From JBIKWN01 sp044376365 (lineage in GTDB: Bacteria > Bdellovibrionota_C > UBA2361 > JBIKWN01): DNA of 5,270 nucleotides. Below the pieces are notes generated by a model, which was given only the letters and a program-made list of their open reading frames with translations, ran no database searches and had not been told where the DNA came from. The translations under genes were made by a program, and so were the position numbers. The stretch is from NCBI GenBank assembly GCA_044376365.1, contig JBILLA010000184.1, positions 1-5,270 of the forward strand. Reading direction: 5' to 3'. This document shows, one piece after another, positions 1-5,270 of the stretch (position 1 is the stretch's first letter; each line of letters starts with the position of its first letter).

Positions 1-534
1 GTGCATGTCGTTTGACGCACCAAGCTCTGTATGAAAAGTCGAAACAACAATATTACCCTCTCTGCAGCAAACGGCAGCGCCATTATGTGATGCGAGCACT
101 TCTACACTCTGTGAGAGCGGATAAATCTTTGGCGCTCGAATAAAGTCAACGGTGATGTGCTTATTGAGTGGGGTAAAGAGCACATCAGTCGTAAACGAAT
201 CCAGTTGAGAACCATATGCATTGCGCTCTGCTCGTACCTGAATCGCTGCAAAGCTTTGCTGGGTCGGGTTTGTGACTTCTGCTGCAAGCAGAATAGCCCC
301 AGCACAGGTGCCCCAAACTGGTTTCGTGCGAAAGAATGCTTGAAGAGGATCGAAAAGATGATTCGAAGCGATGAGCTTTAACATCGTCGTGCTCTCGCCA
401 CCAGGAACGATAAGCGCATCACAGTTGCGGAGGTGTGCTTCCGTGGTGACTCGCACAGCAGTCGCTCCAAGTGCCTCAATCTTTTGAAGATGAGGTGTTA
501 CAGCTCCCTGCAGTGCTAAGACACCAACTTTCAC
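1..534 (-). CDS. pdxT: PdxT, glutaminase subunit of pyridoxal 5'-phosphate synthase (3' end cut by window)
   Basis: This is the class I glutamine amidotransferase that hydrolyses glutamine and channels ammonia to PdxS for cytoplasmic PLP synthesis. The visible 178 residues open with the first beta strand KVGVLALQGAV, followed by the oxyanion-region motif PGGESTT (44-50), the nucleophile elbow GTCAGAILLA with Cys77, RNAYGSQLDSF (104-114), FIRAP (131-135) and FHTEL with His168 and Glu170. Cys77, His168 and Glu170 match the B. subtilis triad Cys79, His170 and Glu172. The family is about 190-200 residues long, so only roughly the last 10-20 are missing to the left. The start is a GTG: it is the only usable start, because the frame upstream has no start codon before the pdxS stop and the first beta strand begins at once. 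The gene lies 18 bp after pdxS. One small oddity is FHTEL in place of the usual FHPEL. Confidence 0.97.
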   Translation of the reverse strand, partial: MKVGVLALQGAVTPHLQKIEALGATAVRVTTEAHLRNCDALIVPGGESTTMLKLIASNHLFDPLQAFFRTKPVWGTCAGAILLAAEVTNPTQQSFAAIQVRAERNAYGSQLDSFTTDVLFTPLNKHITVDFIRAPKIYPLSQSVEVLASHNGAAVCCREGNIVVSTFHTELGASNDMH

Positions 535-542
535 AGTCCTCC
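535..542 (-). promoter_or_regulatory. Ribosome binding site of pdxT, close-set before a GTG start
   Basis: Read on the minus strand, GGAGG (542-538) stands only three bases before the GTG at 534-532. This is shorter than the usual 5-9 base gap, but the core is strong and no other start in the frame is plausible. The site lies in the 18-bp gap after the pdxS stop, so pdxT translation may also benefit from ribosomes finishing pdxS (inference). Confidence 0.7.
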
Positions 543-552
543 GTTGTGCGTG

Positions 553-1434
553 CTACCAGCCTCTGTTTGCAAGTTTTTGATCTTCAGGAATGTTTCGCAT
601 TTCAATACCAAACATTGATTTCCCAAGACCACGTGAAACTTCAAGAAGCTTTTTCGGATCATTATAGAAACAGGTTGCTTCAACAATTGCTTTCGCTAAA
701 CGTGCAGGGTGTTCTGATTTAAAGATTCCAGAACCAACAAAAACAGTCTCTGCGCCAAGTTGTCTGAGGAATGCAGCATCAGCAGGAGTTGCAACACCAC
801 CTGCAGCAAAGTTTGGTACAGGAATTTTTTGATTTGCCTTGACCCAACTCAAGAGCTCAGGGCTGACACGATACTCGTGTGCTTTGTTGTGGAGTTCTTC
901 ATCAGAGAGTGGGCTGAGCGCTTTAATTTCCTGCGTAATTTGCTTGATGTGACGAACTGCTTCGATGACATTACCAGTACCAGCTTCTCCTTTGGTGCGG
1001 ATCAGTGCTGCACCTTCAGCAACTCTACGGAGTGCTTCACCAAGATTACATGCGCCACAGACGAAAGGAGTTTTGAAATCAAACTTGTTGATGTGATGCG
1101 TTGGATCAGCAGGGGTCAGAACTTCTGATTCATCGATGAAATCAACACCAATTGCTTCAAGTATTTGCGCTTCGCCCAAGTGACCAATACGCACTTTTGC
1201 CATCACTGGGATGCTGACAGACGCTTTAATGCCTTCAATCATTTGTGGGTCACTCATACGTGCAACGCCACCATCGCGGCGAATATCTGCAGGGACGCGC
1301 TCAAGCGCCATCACTGCGACGGCTCCAGAGTCTTCTGCAATCTTTGCTTGCTCAACATTCACTACATCCATGATGACGCCGTTACAAAGCATCTCGGCAA
1401 GTCCAACTTTCAGATCCCCAACGTTACTATTCAT
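553..1434 (-). CDS. pdxS: PdxS, synthase subunit of pyridoxal 5'-phosphate synthase
   Basis: PdxS (SNZ/PDX1 family) condenses ribose 5-phosphate or ribulose 5-phosphate, glyceraldehyde 3-phosphate and ammonia from PdxT into PLP. It is a (beta/alpha)8 barrel that forms a dodecamer decorated with PdxT. The 293-residue product is full length for the family (about 290-297). Visible landmarks are GVIMDVVN with Asp23, MALERVPADIR (42-52), MAKVRIGH with Lys80, which forms the first Schiff base, IDESEVLTPAD (100-110), IRTKGEAGTGN with Lys148, the second Schiff-base lysine, NFAAGGVATPADAA, FVGSGIFKS and the conserved C-terminus RGW. Asp23, Lys80 and Lys148 correspond to B. subtilis Asp24, Lys81 and Lys149. 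The ATG start has a good ribosome binding site and leaves a short eight-residue leader before the conserved VGLAEML segment. It is the first gene of a pdxS-pdxT operon transcribed away from the lipoprotein genes. Its TAG stop is in frame with pdxT. Confidence 0.98.
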   Translation of the reverse strand: MNSNVGDLKVGLAEMLCNGVIMDVVNVEQAKIAEDSGAVAVMALERVPADIRRDGGVARMSDPQMIEGIKASVSIPVMAKVRIGHLGEAQILEAIGVDFIDESEVLTPADPTHHINKFDFKTPFVCGACNLGEALRRVAEGAALIRTKGEAGTGNVIEAVRHIKQITQEIKALSPLSDEELHNKAHEYRVSPELLSWVKANQKIPVPNFAAGGVATPADAAFLRQLGAETVFVGSGIFKSEHPARLAKAIVEATCFYNDPKKLLEVSRGLGKSMFGIEMRNIPEDQKLANRGW

Positions 1435-1443
1435 TGTGTAAAA

Positions 1444-1449
1444 TCCTTA
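1444..1449 (-). promoter_or_regulatory. Ribosome binding site of pdxS
   Basis: On the minus strand TAAGGA (1449-1444) lies nine bases upstream of the ATG at 1434. It is a normal Shine-Dalgarno core with acceptable spacing and supports this start. Confidence 0.75.
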
Positions 1450-1473
1450 CTTTGAGAAAATAGGTTTAAGAAC

Positions 1474-1483
1474 ACTCCGGAGT
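1474..1483. promoter_or_regulatory. 10-bp perfect palindrome ACTCCGGAGT at the pdxS start point, possible operator
   Basis: ACTCCGGAGT is its own reverse complement. It covers the last three bases of the pdxS -10 box and runs to the predicted transcription start, where a bound repressor would block initiation. A palindrome of this size also arises by chance a few times per window, so only its position argues for function. Confidence 0.35.
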
Positions 1484-1489
1484 ATACCA
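1481..1489 (-). promoter_or_regulatory. Extended -10 promoter of pdxS-pdxT
   Basis: Read on the minus strand, TGGTATACT is an extended -10 box (TG, one base, then TATACT, five of six matches to TATAAT). At 17-bp spacing the -35 region reads TCGAAT, only three of six matches to TTGACA, which is tolerable in an extended -10 promoter. Transcription would start near position 1474, giving a leader of about 40 nt before the pdxS ATG. That is too short for a riboswitch. The assignment is by motif only. Confidence 0.6.
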
Positions 1490-1500
1490 AAGTTTTTAGG

Positions 1501-1506
1501 TATATT
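1501..1506 (+). promoter_or_regulatory. Candidate -10 box of the lipoprotein operon
   Basis: TATATT matches TATAAT at five of six positions and would place the transcription start near 1513, about 26 nt before the ATG at 1539. No recognisable -35 box is found at 16-18 bp spacing (CGGAGT at 17 bp), and there is no TG extension, so this is weak. The gene must nevertheless be transcribed from this 104-bp gap or by read-in from upstream. Confidence 0.3.
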
Positions 1507-1538
1507 CGAATCTTGGAACAGGTTACACTGGACGATTT

Positions 1539-3284
1539 ATGTTGAAGGAAATCAACTATTTTCGAGTCACACTGCCCCTCTGGGCGCTGCTGTGTGGGTG
1601 CGCAGCCTCCCAACAGACGCTTATTCCCAACAGTTTTGAGGCCCCACAAAAGAAGGAGCTGGATGCTGATATTGAGCGTAACTCGCAGAGTTTTCACAAC
1701 TTTATTGTGGGTGAGCTTGAAAGCAAGAAGGATAACCTTCCGAAAGCGATAGAACGGTTGCATAAAGCCAATGCACTTGCCGCGCAGCCATCCCCTGAAA
1801 TATCTAAACGTCTTGCGACCCTTGAGCTTAGGGCCGGAAATTATGAAAAAGCGCTCGAAGAGAGCCAAAAAGCTGTTTCAACTTCACCGCAGGACGGAGA
1901 AATCCTAGCACTCCATGCTGGTATTCTCGAAGCGCTGAATCGATCAACGGAAGCAAAGAACTACTATGAGCGCGCTGCGGCGGTTGATAAAGAGGCCATT
2001 GAGCCACTCCTCATGCAAGCTGCGTTAGAGTTTAAAGAGAAAAATTTCCAAAAGGGCAATCAACTTCTCGAAGCAGCTATCAAGAAGAGTCCACAAGCAG
2101 TGCCGCTCTATCTATTTAGCGTTCGAGCATATGAAGAGCAGCAAGCGCTAGGAAAAGCGGCGGCTCGTGCAGAAACTGCATTCAAGCTGAGTAAAGAGTC
2201 TCCTGATGTTGGGCTAGAACTTATTCGTGTGCTCTTAAAGCAACGACGCTATCAGGATGCAAAAGCGCTCTGTGAAAAAATCCTTAAAACTGCGCCTGAT
2301 AATTCTCTTGTCCGGCGAGTTCTGGCACAGCTTCTGGTTGGTGAGCGTCGCCTTGATGATGCGCTCAATCAGCTCTCAATTGTTGAAAAAACGGATGCAG
2401 ATCCAACACAAGCTCAAGTTGGTGCAGCACTGATAGAGCTTGCAAAGAAAAATTACCCCGCAGCCATTCAAAAATTAAAACTTGTTCAGGCAAAGTATCC
2501 AAAAGATGGTGAAATCACGATTACGATAGCCAGCGCGTATCAAGCGATGGGCAATACTGAACAAGCTCGTGAAGTTGCTGATGATATCGACTCGACACAG
2601 CCACAATACGAGAAAGCGCAGCTCTTTATCGCAGCATCTTACCGAAGTGCGAACAAGCTTGATGAAGCAATTGAAGTGATTGAAGACCTTCGAGCAACAA
2701 AAGGATTCAATCCTCAGCTTGAGCTCTATCTTGCATCACTTTACCGCGATAATAATCAAAAAGAACGTGCTCGAGTTGTGCTTGAAGAGCTGTTTCAGAA
2801 GCAAGAGCCTCATGATCGTTTGTTGTTTGATTATGCAGTGCTTCTTCATGAAACAGGAGATCAAGAGGGAGTTGTGCGTGCACTCAAACAAGCCGTTGCA
2901 CTCAATAGCGCAAATGCAGATGCACTTAATTTTCTTGCGTATACTCTTTCTCAGGGCACACCAAACCAAGAAACACTGCAAGAAGCAAAACAGTATGCTC
3001 AAGCAGCACGTAAAATTAAACCAAAAGATGGATATGTATTGGATACGGTCGCGTGGATAGAGTTTAAGCTTGGTGTTTTGGATGCAGCAAAAAAATATAT
3101 CCTTCAAGCCCTCAGTTTCATACATGATGATATTGTGATCCTAGAACATGCTGCGCAAATTACCGCTGCGATTGGCAATGATACTGCTGCGCGAAAGTAC
3201 TGTGATCAAGTACGTACACTGACACCAAAAGACCAAGAAGCCGTTCAAGCACAAAAGCAGTGTCAGGAGCGTTATGGTAATTAA
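1539..3284 (+). CDS. Tetratricopeptide-repeat outer-membrane lipoprotein
   Basis: The 581-residue product begins with a basic N-terminus (Lys3, Arg9), a short hydrophobic stretch and the lipobox LLCGC, with Cys21 as the lipidated residue. Ala22 follows it, so there is no Asp retention signal and export to the outer membrane is expected. From about residue 52 to 565 the protein is a near-continuous series of roughly 14-15 helical TPR units, for example 86-118 (RAGNYEKALEESQKA), 222-255 (RRYQDAKALCEKIL), 357-389 (NKLDEAIEVIEDL) and 460-530. The last pair, NFLAYTLSQG then GYVLDTVAWIEFKLG, is the C-terminal signature I associate with long bacterial TPR lipoproteins such as Pseudomonas PA4667. TPR arrays bind other proteins, so a scaffold or partner role for an envelope complex is likely; the partner is unknown. 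The ribosome binding site is weak (GGA at 1530-1532), and no earlier start exists because a stop codon lies in frame at 1497. The next gene overlaps its end by 11 bp. Confidence 0.92.
   Translation: MLKEINYFRVTLPLWALLCGCAASQQTLIPNSFEAPQKKELDADIERNSQSFHNFIVGELESKKDNLPKAIERLHKANALAAQPSPEISKRLATLELRAGNYEKALEESQKAVSTSPQDGEILALHAGILEALNRSTEAKNYYERAAAVDKEAIEPLLMQAALEFKEKNFQKGNQLLEAAIKKSPQAVPLYLFSVRAYEEQQALGKAAARAETAFKLSKESPDVGLELIRVLLKQRRYQDAKALCEKILKTAPDNSLVRRVLAQLLVGERRLDDALNQLSIVEKTDADPTQAQVGAALIELAKKNYPAAIQKLKLVQAKYPKDGEITITIASAYQAMGNTEQAREVADDIDSTQPQYEKAQLFIAASYRSANKLDEAIEVIEDLRATKGFNPQLELYLASLYRDNNQKERARVVLEELFQKQEPHDRLLFDYAVLLHETGDQEGVVRALKQAVALNSANADALNFLAYTLSQGTPNQETLQEAKQYAQAARKIKPKDGYVLDTVAWIEFKLGVLDAAKKYILQALSFIHDDIVILEHAAQITAAIGNDTAARKYCDQVRTLTPKDQEAVQAQKQCQERYGN
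3265..3269 (+). promoter_or_regulatory. Ribosome binding site of the LolB-like gene, inside the TPR gene
   Basis: AGGAG lies within the last codons of the TPR gene, four bases before the ATG at 3274. It fixes the start of the downstream gene and gives a terminate-and-restart arrangement, since the upstream TAA falls 11 bp into the new gene. Confidence 0.7.
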
Positions 3285-4032
3285 CTGCCGTTTACTATGC
3301 ATGATTATCTTCTGTGTGCACTTGATTGGTTGTGCCGTGCCAACTTTTCGAGTGCCCATGCCACAAGGCGTTGGGCTTGATGAAGCTGCTGCAAAGCTCC
3401 AGGTGCCGTCACTATTTAAGCATGACGATGCGTCATATAAAGCGCTCGTGCATGCAGTGATTAAAGCTGGAGGTCAAAGGCAAGCGCTTCGTTATGCACT
3501 CCTTCGTGATGATAAAAAATTCCGTGTCGAAGTCTATCCCACGACAAGTTTCTATGCGGTTGCAAAGTTTGTGACTGATGGTCAGCAATTTTCATACAGC
3601 GATTCATCGCGTGAATCTATCGTACGAGAGCCACTCAAAGCTGAAACGCTTGAAGACCTTTTTGGCTTATCTGTGAGCCAAGAAGAGCTCAGTGCTGTAC
3701 TCTTTGGTGTCGTGCCACAAGAGGGGCTTACCTATCGGTACTATCTGCATGATGATGTATTATCTTTGTACGGCTATAGGCAAGGTGAGACAGAGCATCC
3801 AGCCGTTTTTGCCCGTGCGAGTGTCTCTGATGGAAAGCTTGCAACAGTTGTTTTTCTTGATCAGCAAGATGTGCGTCTTGAAGTTCAGTCGCGAGAGTTT
3901 GATAGCAAGCACTATCCACAGCGGCTCAAATTATTGATTCCTCGCTTTTCATCTGAGATTGATCTCACTGTGAAACAGCGACTCCTGCATCCAACGTTCC
4001 CTAAAGAGTCTTTTGCGCTACCACATCTGTGA
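3274..4032 (+). CDS. LolB-like outer-membrane lipoprotein (DUF4292/LolB-type fold suspected)
   Basis: The 252-residue product has a signal sequence with Arg6, a hydrophobic core (7-18) and a textbook lipobox LIGC with Cys20. Ala21 follows, so outer-membrane sorting is expected. The mature part reads as an alternating beta-strand protein: RYALLRDDKKFRVEVYP (73-89), FYAVAKFVTDGQQFSYSD (93-110), then a helical segment with LFGLSVSQEELSAVLFGVVP (129-148), more strands (TYRYYLHDDVLSLYGY, VVFLDQQDVRLEVQSREF) and a tail with YPQRLKLLIPRFSSEIDLTVKQ (214-235). This order, with a G-x-L-S, E-L and L-x-G-x-x-P block between two strand groups, is how LolB and DUF4292 lipoproteins are laid out. LolB accepts lipoproteins from periplasmic LolA and inserts them in the outer membrane. 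The assignment rests on layout and context, not on residue identity, so the transfer role is an inference. An internal ATG at codon 10 (3301) would remove the basic n-region and is less likely. Confidence 0.65.
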   Translation: MVINCRLLCMIIFCVHLIGCAVPTFRVPMPQGVGLDEAAAKLQVPSLFKHDDASYKALVHAVIKAGGQRQALRYALLRDDKKFRVEVYPTTSFYAVAKFVTDGQQFSYSDSSRESIVREPLKAETLEDLFGLSVSQEELSAVLFGVVPQEGLTYRYYLHDDVLSLYGYRQGETEHPAVFARASVSDGKLATVVFLDQQDVRLEVQSREFDSKHYPQRLKLLIPRFSSEIDLTVKQRLLHPTFPKESFALPHL

Positions 4033-5270
4033 TGCTCGTCGCAGAAAAAATCCTGCGACAAGTCTTATAATACTTGCATAGATTATACAGCAGACAATGC
4101 CGTTGAAGCTTAAAGAATCAGCAACAAGTAGTGAATAAAACGAGGCAAGGCCAATAGAAAAGACAAGACAGAGCGGTAAGATAAGAAGACTAACCATCAT
4201 GTAGATAAAGCTTCCAAGTGTACTTGTTGTAGCACCCAGATTATTTGACCATAAGCGAGCAAGTAAACTGCCGCTGCCAATTGCAATAGCATCAATACCC
4301 AGAATACTAATGGTGCTGAGGACTGCGCCAATGGTGATACGTTCAAGCGAAAGATCGGATAGAAAGCCGATCACGACATAGAGAGGCAAGAGAATAATAA
4401 GAGTTAAAACGCTCTGACTACAATATTTTGCATTGATAAAGTCTAATCCTGAAATAGGAGACCCTTGAATAAGCCACCTTGATTCTTCTTCAAGGGCGAG
4501 TGCGGGAAATATAAATCGTCCAGCAAAAAGAACTGTTAATAAAATATGACCCAAGAGCCCTACGGTAAAGATAATGTCGTCAAACAAAAGTGCATCACCA
4601 CCAAGCGCACCTTTTAGAAGCGAGCTTTGCCGAAAGGAGATGAGTGTGACCCCAGCGATAGCAACAAAAAGAATCAGTTGTACAGGTTGTGCAATATCGC
4701 GGAGGAAGAGGTGCAGATCTTTTTGAAAAAAAGAAAGAAAGAGTGAACGTGGTTTCTGTAGCCAGAAGGTTTGTTGCGGTTTTCGCACATGTTGCCAACG
4801 CTCAAGAGCATTCGAAAGCTCATAGAAATCAGAAAATATCCGAAGACTTGCTGCGTAAGAGAGCCCCCAGAGTGCTCCAAGCCCGCAGAAAAGGGCAATA
4901 GTTTCAAAGAATGCGCCGCGCTGTAGTGTGATAAGTGGCAGAGAAAAAAACTGACCAGAGCGGGCTGCAATTGACTTATGCCATGCTCGAATTGTTTCTT
5001 GAAATGCTTCAATGTTGCCATCGTGAATTGTAGGAAATACAAAACTCGTACTCTTCGAATAAAAATGCAGCAGTATGACACCAATAAGTGCCATAATAAT
5101 GAAGAGTTCCTTCAAGCGCCGAGCAGGATAGATGCGCGAGAGTAGCACTACAAACCCTATAGCGATTGCAGATTCAATGAGGATCAGAAAGATAAAGTAC
5201 AGCGTTGAAAAAACATAAAAGTGCCACGGCGCATGCACATGAGCAGCATAACCATAGAGCATGGGAAGAA
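4018..5270 (-). CDS. ABC exporter permease of the PF16949 (ABC_tran_2) type, N-terminus outside the window
   Basis: At least 417 residues are visible, with about eight or nine hydrophobic segments; counted from the Met codon at 5262 these are near 15-40, 51-67, 116-140, 192-210, 231-255, 281-301, 308-335, 350-375 and 385-405. Family-like blocks are LYGYAAHVHAPWHFYVFSTL (2-21), RIYPARRLKELF, the cytosolic KDLHLFLRDIAQPVQLILF (181-199), FPALALEEESRWLIQGSPIS (252-271), INAKY and GSLLARLWSNNLGATTSTLG (331-350). These follow the pattern I know for PF16949 permeases: fPavsLEg, W, l, sPl, aK, then G, l, R F and sxGg. Those proteins are usually about 540-570 residues, so around 130-150 N-terminal residues are missing. 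The Met at 5262 is not the true start, because the frame stays open to the window edge and Leu-Pro precedes it within a conserved region. The partner ATPase should lie upstream, outside the window. The substrate is unknown. The 3' end overlaps the LolB-like gene by 15 bp. Confidence 0.85.
   Translation of the reverse strand, partial: LPMLYGYAAHVHAPWHFYVFSTLYFIFLILIESAIAIGFVVLLSRIYPARRLKELFIIMALIGVILLHFYSKSTSFVFPTIHDGNIEAFQETIRAWHKSIAARSGQFFSLPLITLQRGAFFETIALFCGLGALWGLSYAASLRIFSDFYELSNALERWQHVRKPQQTFWLQKPRSLFLSFFQKDLHLFLRDIAQPVQLILFVAIAGVTLISFRQSSLLKGALGGDALLFDDIIFTVGLLGHILLTVLFAGRFIFPALALEEESRWLIQGSPISGLDFINAKYCSQSVLTLIILLPLYVVIGFLSDLSLERITIGAVLSTISILGIDAIAIGSGSLLARLWSNNLGATTSTLGSFIYMMVSLLILPLCLVFSIGLASFYSLLVADSLSFNGIVCCIIYASIIRLVAGFFLRRASQMW
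4034..4063. terminator. Hairpin just past the LolB-like gene, possible terminator inside the convergent gene
   Basis: GTCGCAG (4038-4044) and CTGCGAC (4053-4059) form a perfect 7-bp stem around an 8-nt loop. After one mismatch, two further pairs and a wobble extend it to 4034-4063. On the plus strand it begins right after the TGA at 4030-4032 and is followed by AU-rich sequence rather than a clean U tract. It would be a weak or factor-assisted terminator of the lipoprotein operon. It also encodes part of the C-terminus of the overlapping minus-strand gene. Confidence 0.4.

Larger units (their letters stand above)
1480..1507. repeat. Inverted repeat with 9-bp arms in the divergent promoter region
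   Basis: The left arm GAGTATACC (1480-1488) and the right arm GGTATATTC (1499-1507) are complementary at eight of nine positions, around a 10-bp spacer. The left arm contains the pdxS -10 box on the minus strand. The right arm contains TATATT (1501-1506), a candidate -10 box for the plus-strand lipoprotein operon. The symmetry could be an operator or could simply reflect two back-to-back -10 boxes. Confidence 0.4.

Noticed and set aside
760..1128. A 122-codon plus-strand open frame opposite pdxS
   Set aside because: It lies wholly antisense to the strongly conserved pdxS, has no recognisable domain and follows from the codon bias of the real gene.
1165..1455. Two plus-strand open frames of 96 and 76 codons opposite the start of pdxS
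   Set aside because: Both overlap the conserved N-terminal half of pdxS in antisense, and their compositions are low in plausible protein features.
1435..1474. Possible riboswitch in the pdxS leader
   Set aside because: The predicted leader is only about 40 nt, and no structured element was seen in it.
1524..1529. TACACT as a -10 box for the TPR lipoprotein gene
   Set aside because: Transcription would start only a few bases before the ATG and leave no room for the ribosome binding site.
1431..1868. A 145-codon minus-strand open frame spanning the divergent region and the start of the TPR gene
   Set aside because: It covers the promoter region and the lipoprotein signal sequence in antisense, with no family resemblance.
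2680..3125. Open frames on both strands (126 and 129 codons) within the TPR gene
   Set aside because: They are Cys/Ile/Leu-rich translations of other frames of a clear TPR region.
4066..4071. Perfect TATAAT on the plus strand
   Set aside because: It lies within the 3' end of the permease gene, no -35 box was recognised for it, and no plus-strand gene follows it.
4674..5084. A 136-codon minus-strand open frame inside the permease gene
   Set aside because: It is in another frame of the permease gene, which has clear membrane segments and family blocks in its own frame.
5260..5262. ATG as the start of the permease
   Set aside because: The frame stays open upstream to the window edge, and the residues around the Met belong to a conserved internal stretch of the family.

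Overview
The window carries five protein-coding genes packed almost without gaps, and no RNA genes, mobile elements or CRISPR arrays. It looks like chromosomal housekeeping DNA of a Gram-negative bacterium. Two consecutive genes encode lipoproteins with Lol-type signal sequences, and one of them resembles the outer-membrane lipoprotein receptor LolB in overall layout. The base composition is moderate by eye. The combination of PdxS/PdxT-type vitamin B6 synthesis, a long TPR lipoprotein, a LolB-like lipoprotein and a PF16949-type ABC exporter permease would fit a deltaproteobacteria-like lineage in the broad sense (Myxococcota, Bdellovibrionota, SAR324 and similar). That assignment is an inference with low confidence.

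Layout: positions 1-1434 hold a minus-strand operon, pdxS then pdxT, the two subunits of the DXP-independent pyridoxal 5'-phosphate synthase. pdxT runs off the left edge but keeps its whole catalytic triad. Positions 1435-1538 are a 104-bp divergent control region. It has an extended -10 promoter for pdxS, a 10-bp perfect palindrome over the expected pdxS start point, and a longer inverted repeat touching candidate -10 boxes on both strands.

Positions 1539-4032 are a plus-strand pair of overlapping lipoprotein genes: a 581-residue protein built almost entirely of TPR repeats, then a 252-residue LolB-like protein whose start codon lies inside the end of the TPR gene. The order TPR lipoprotein then LolB recalls the PA4667-lolB arrangement of Pseudomonas. 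Positions 4018-5270 are a minus-strand membrane protein of the PF16949 ABC exporter permease group. It converges on and overlaps the LolB-like gene by 15 bp, and its N-terminus lies beyond the right edge.

How the genes work together: PdxT releases ammonia from glutamine and PdxS uses it with a pentose phosphate and a triose phosphate to make PLP. The two lipoproteins probably act together at the outer membrane. The permease may serve envelope export, but nothing in the sequence ties it directly to the lipoproteins. I found no clear sign of a new biological system. The most interesting points are the lipoprotein pair, the convergent overlap with an embedded hairpin, and the palindromic divergent promoter region.
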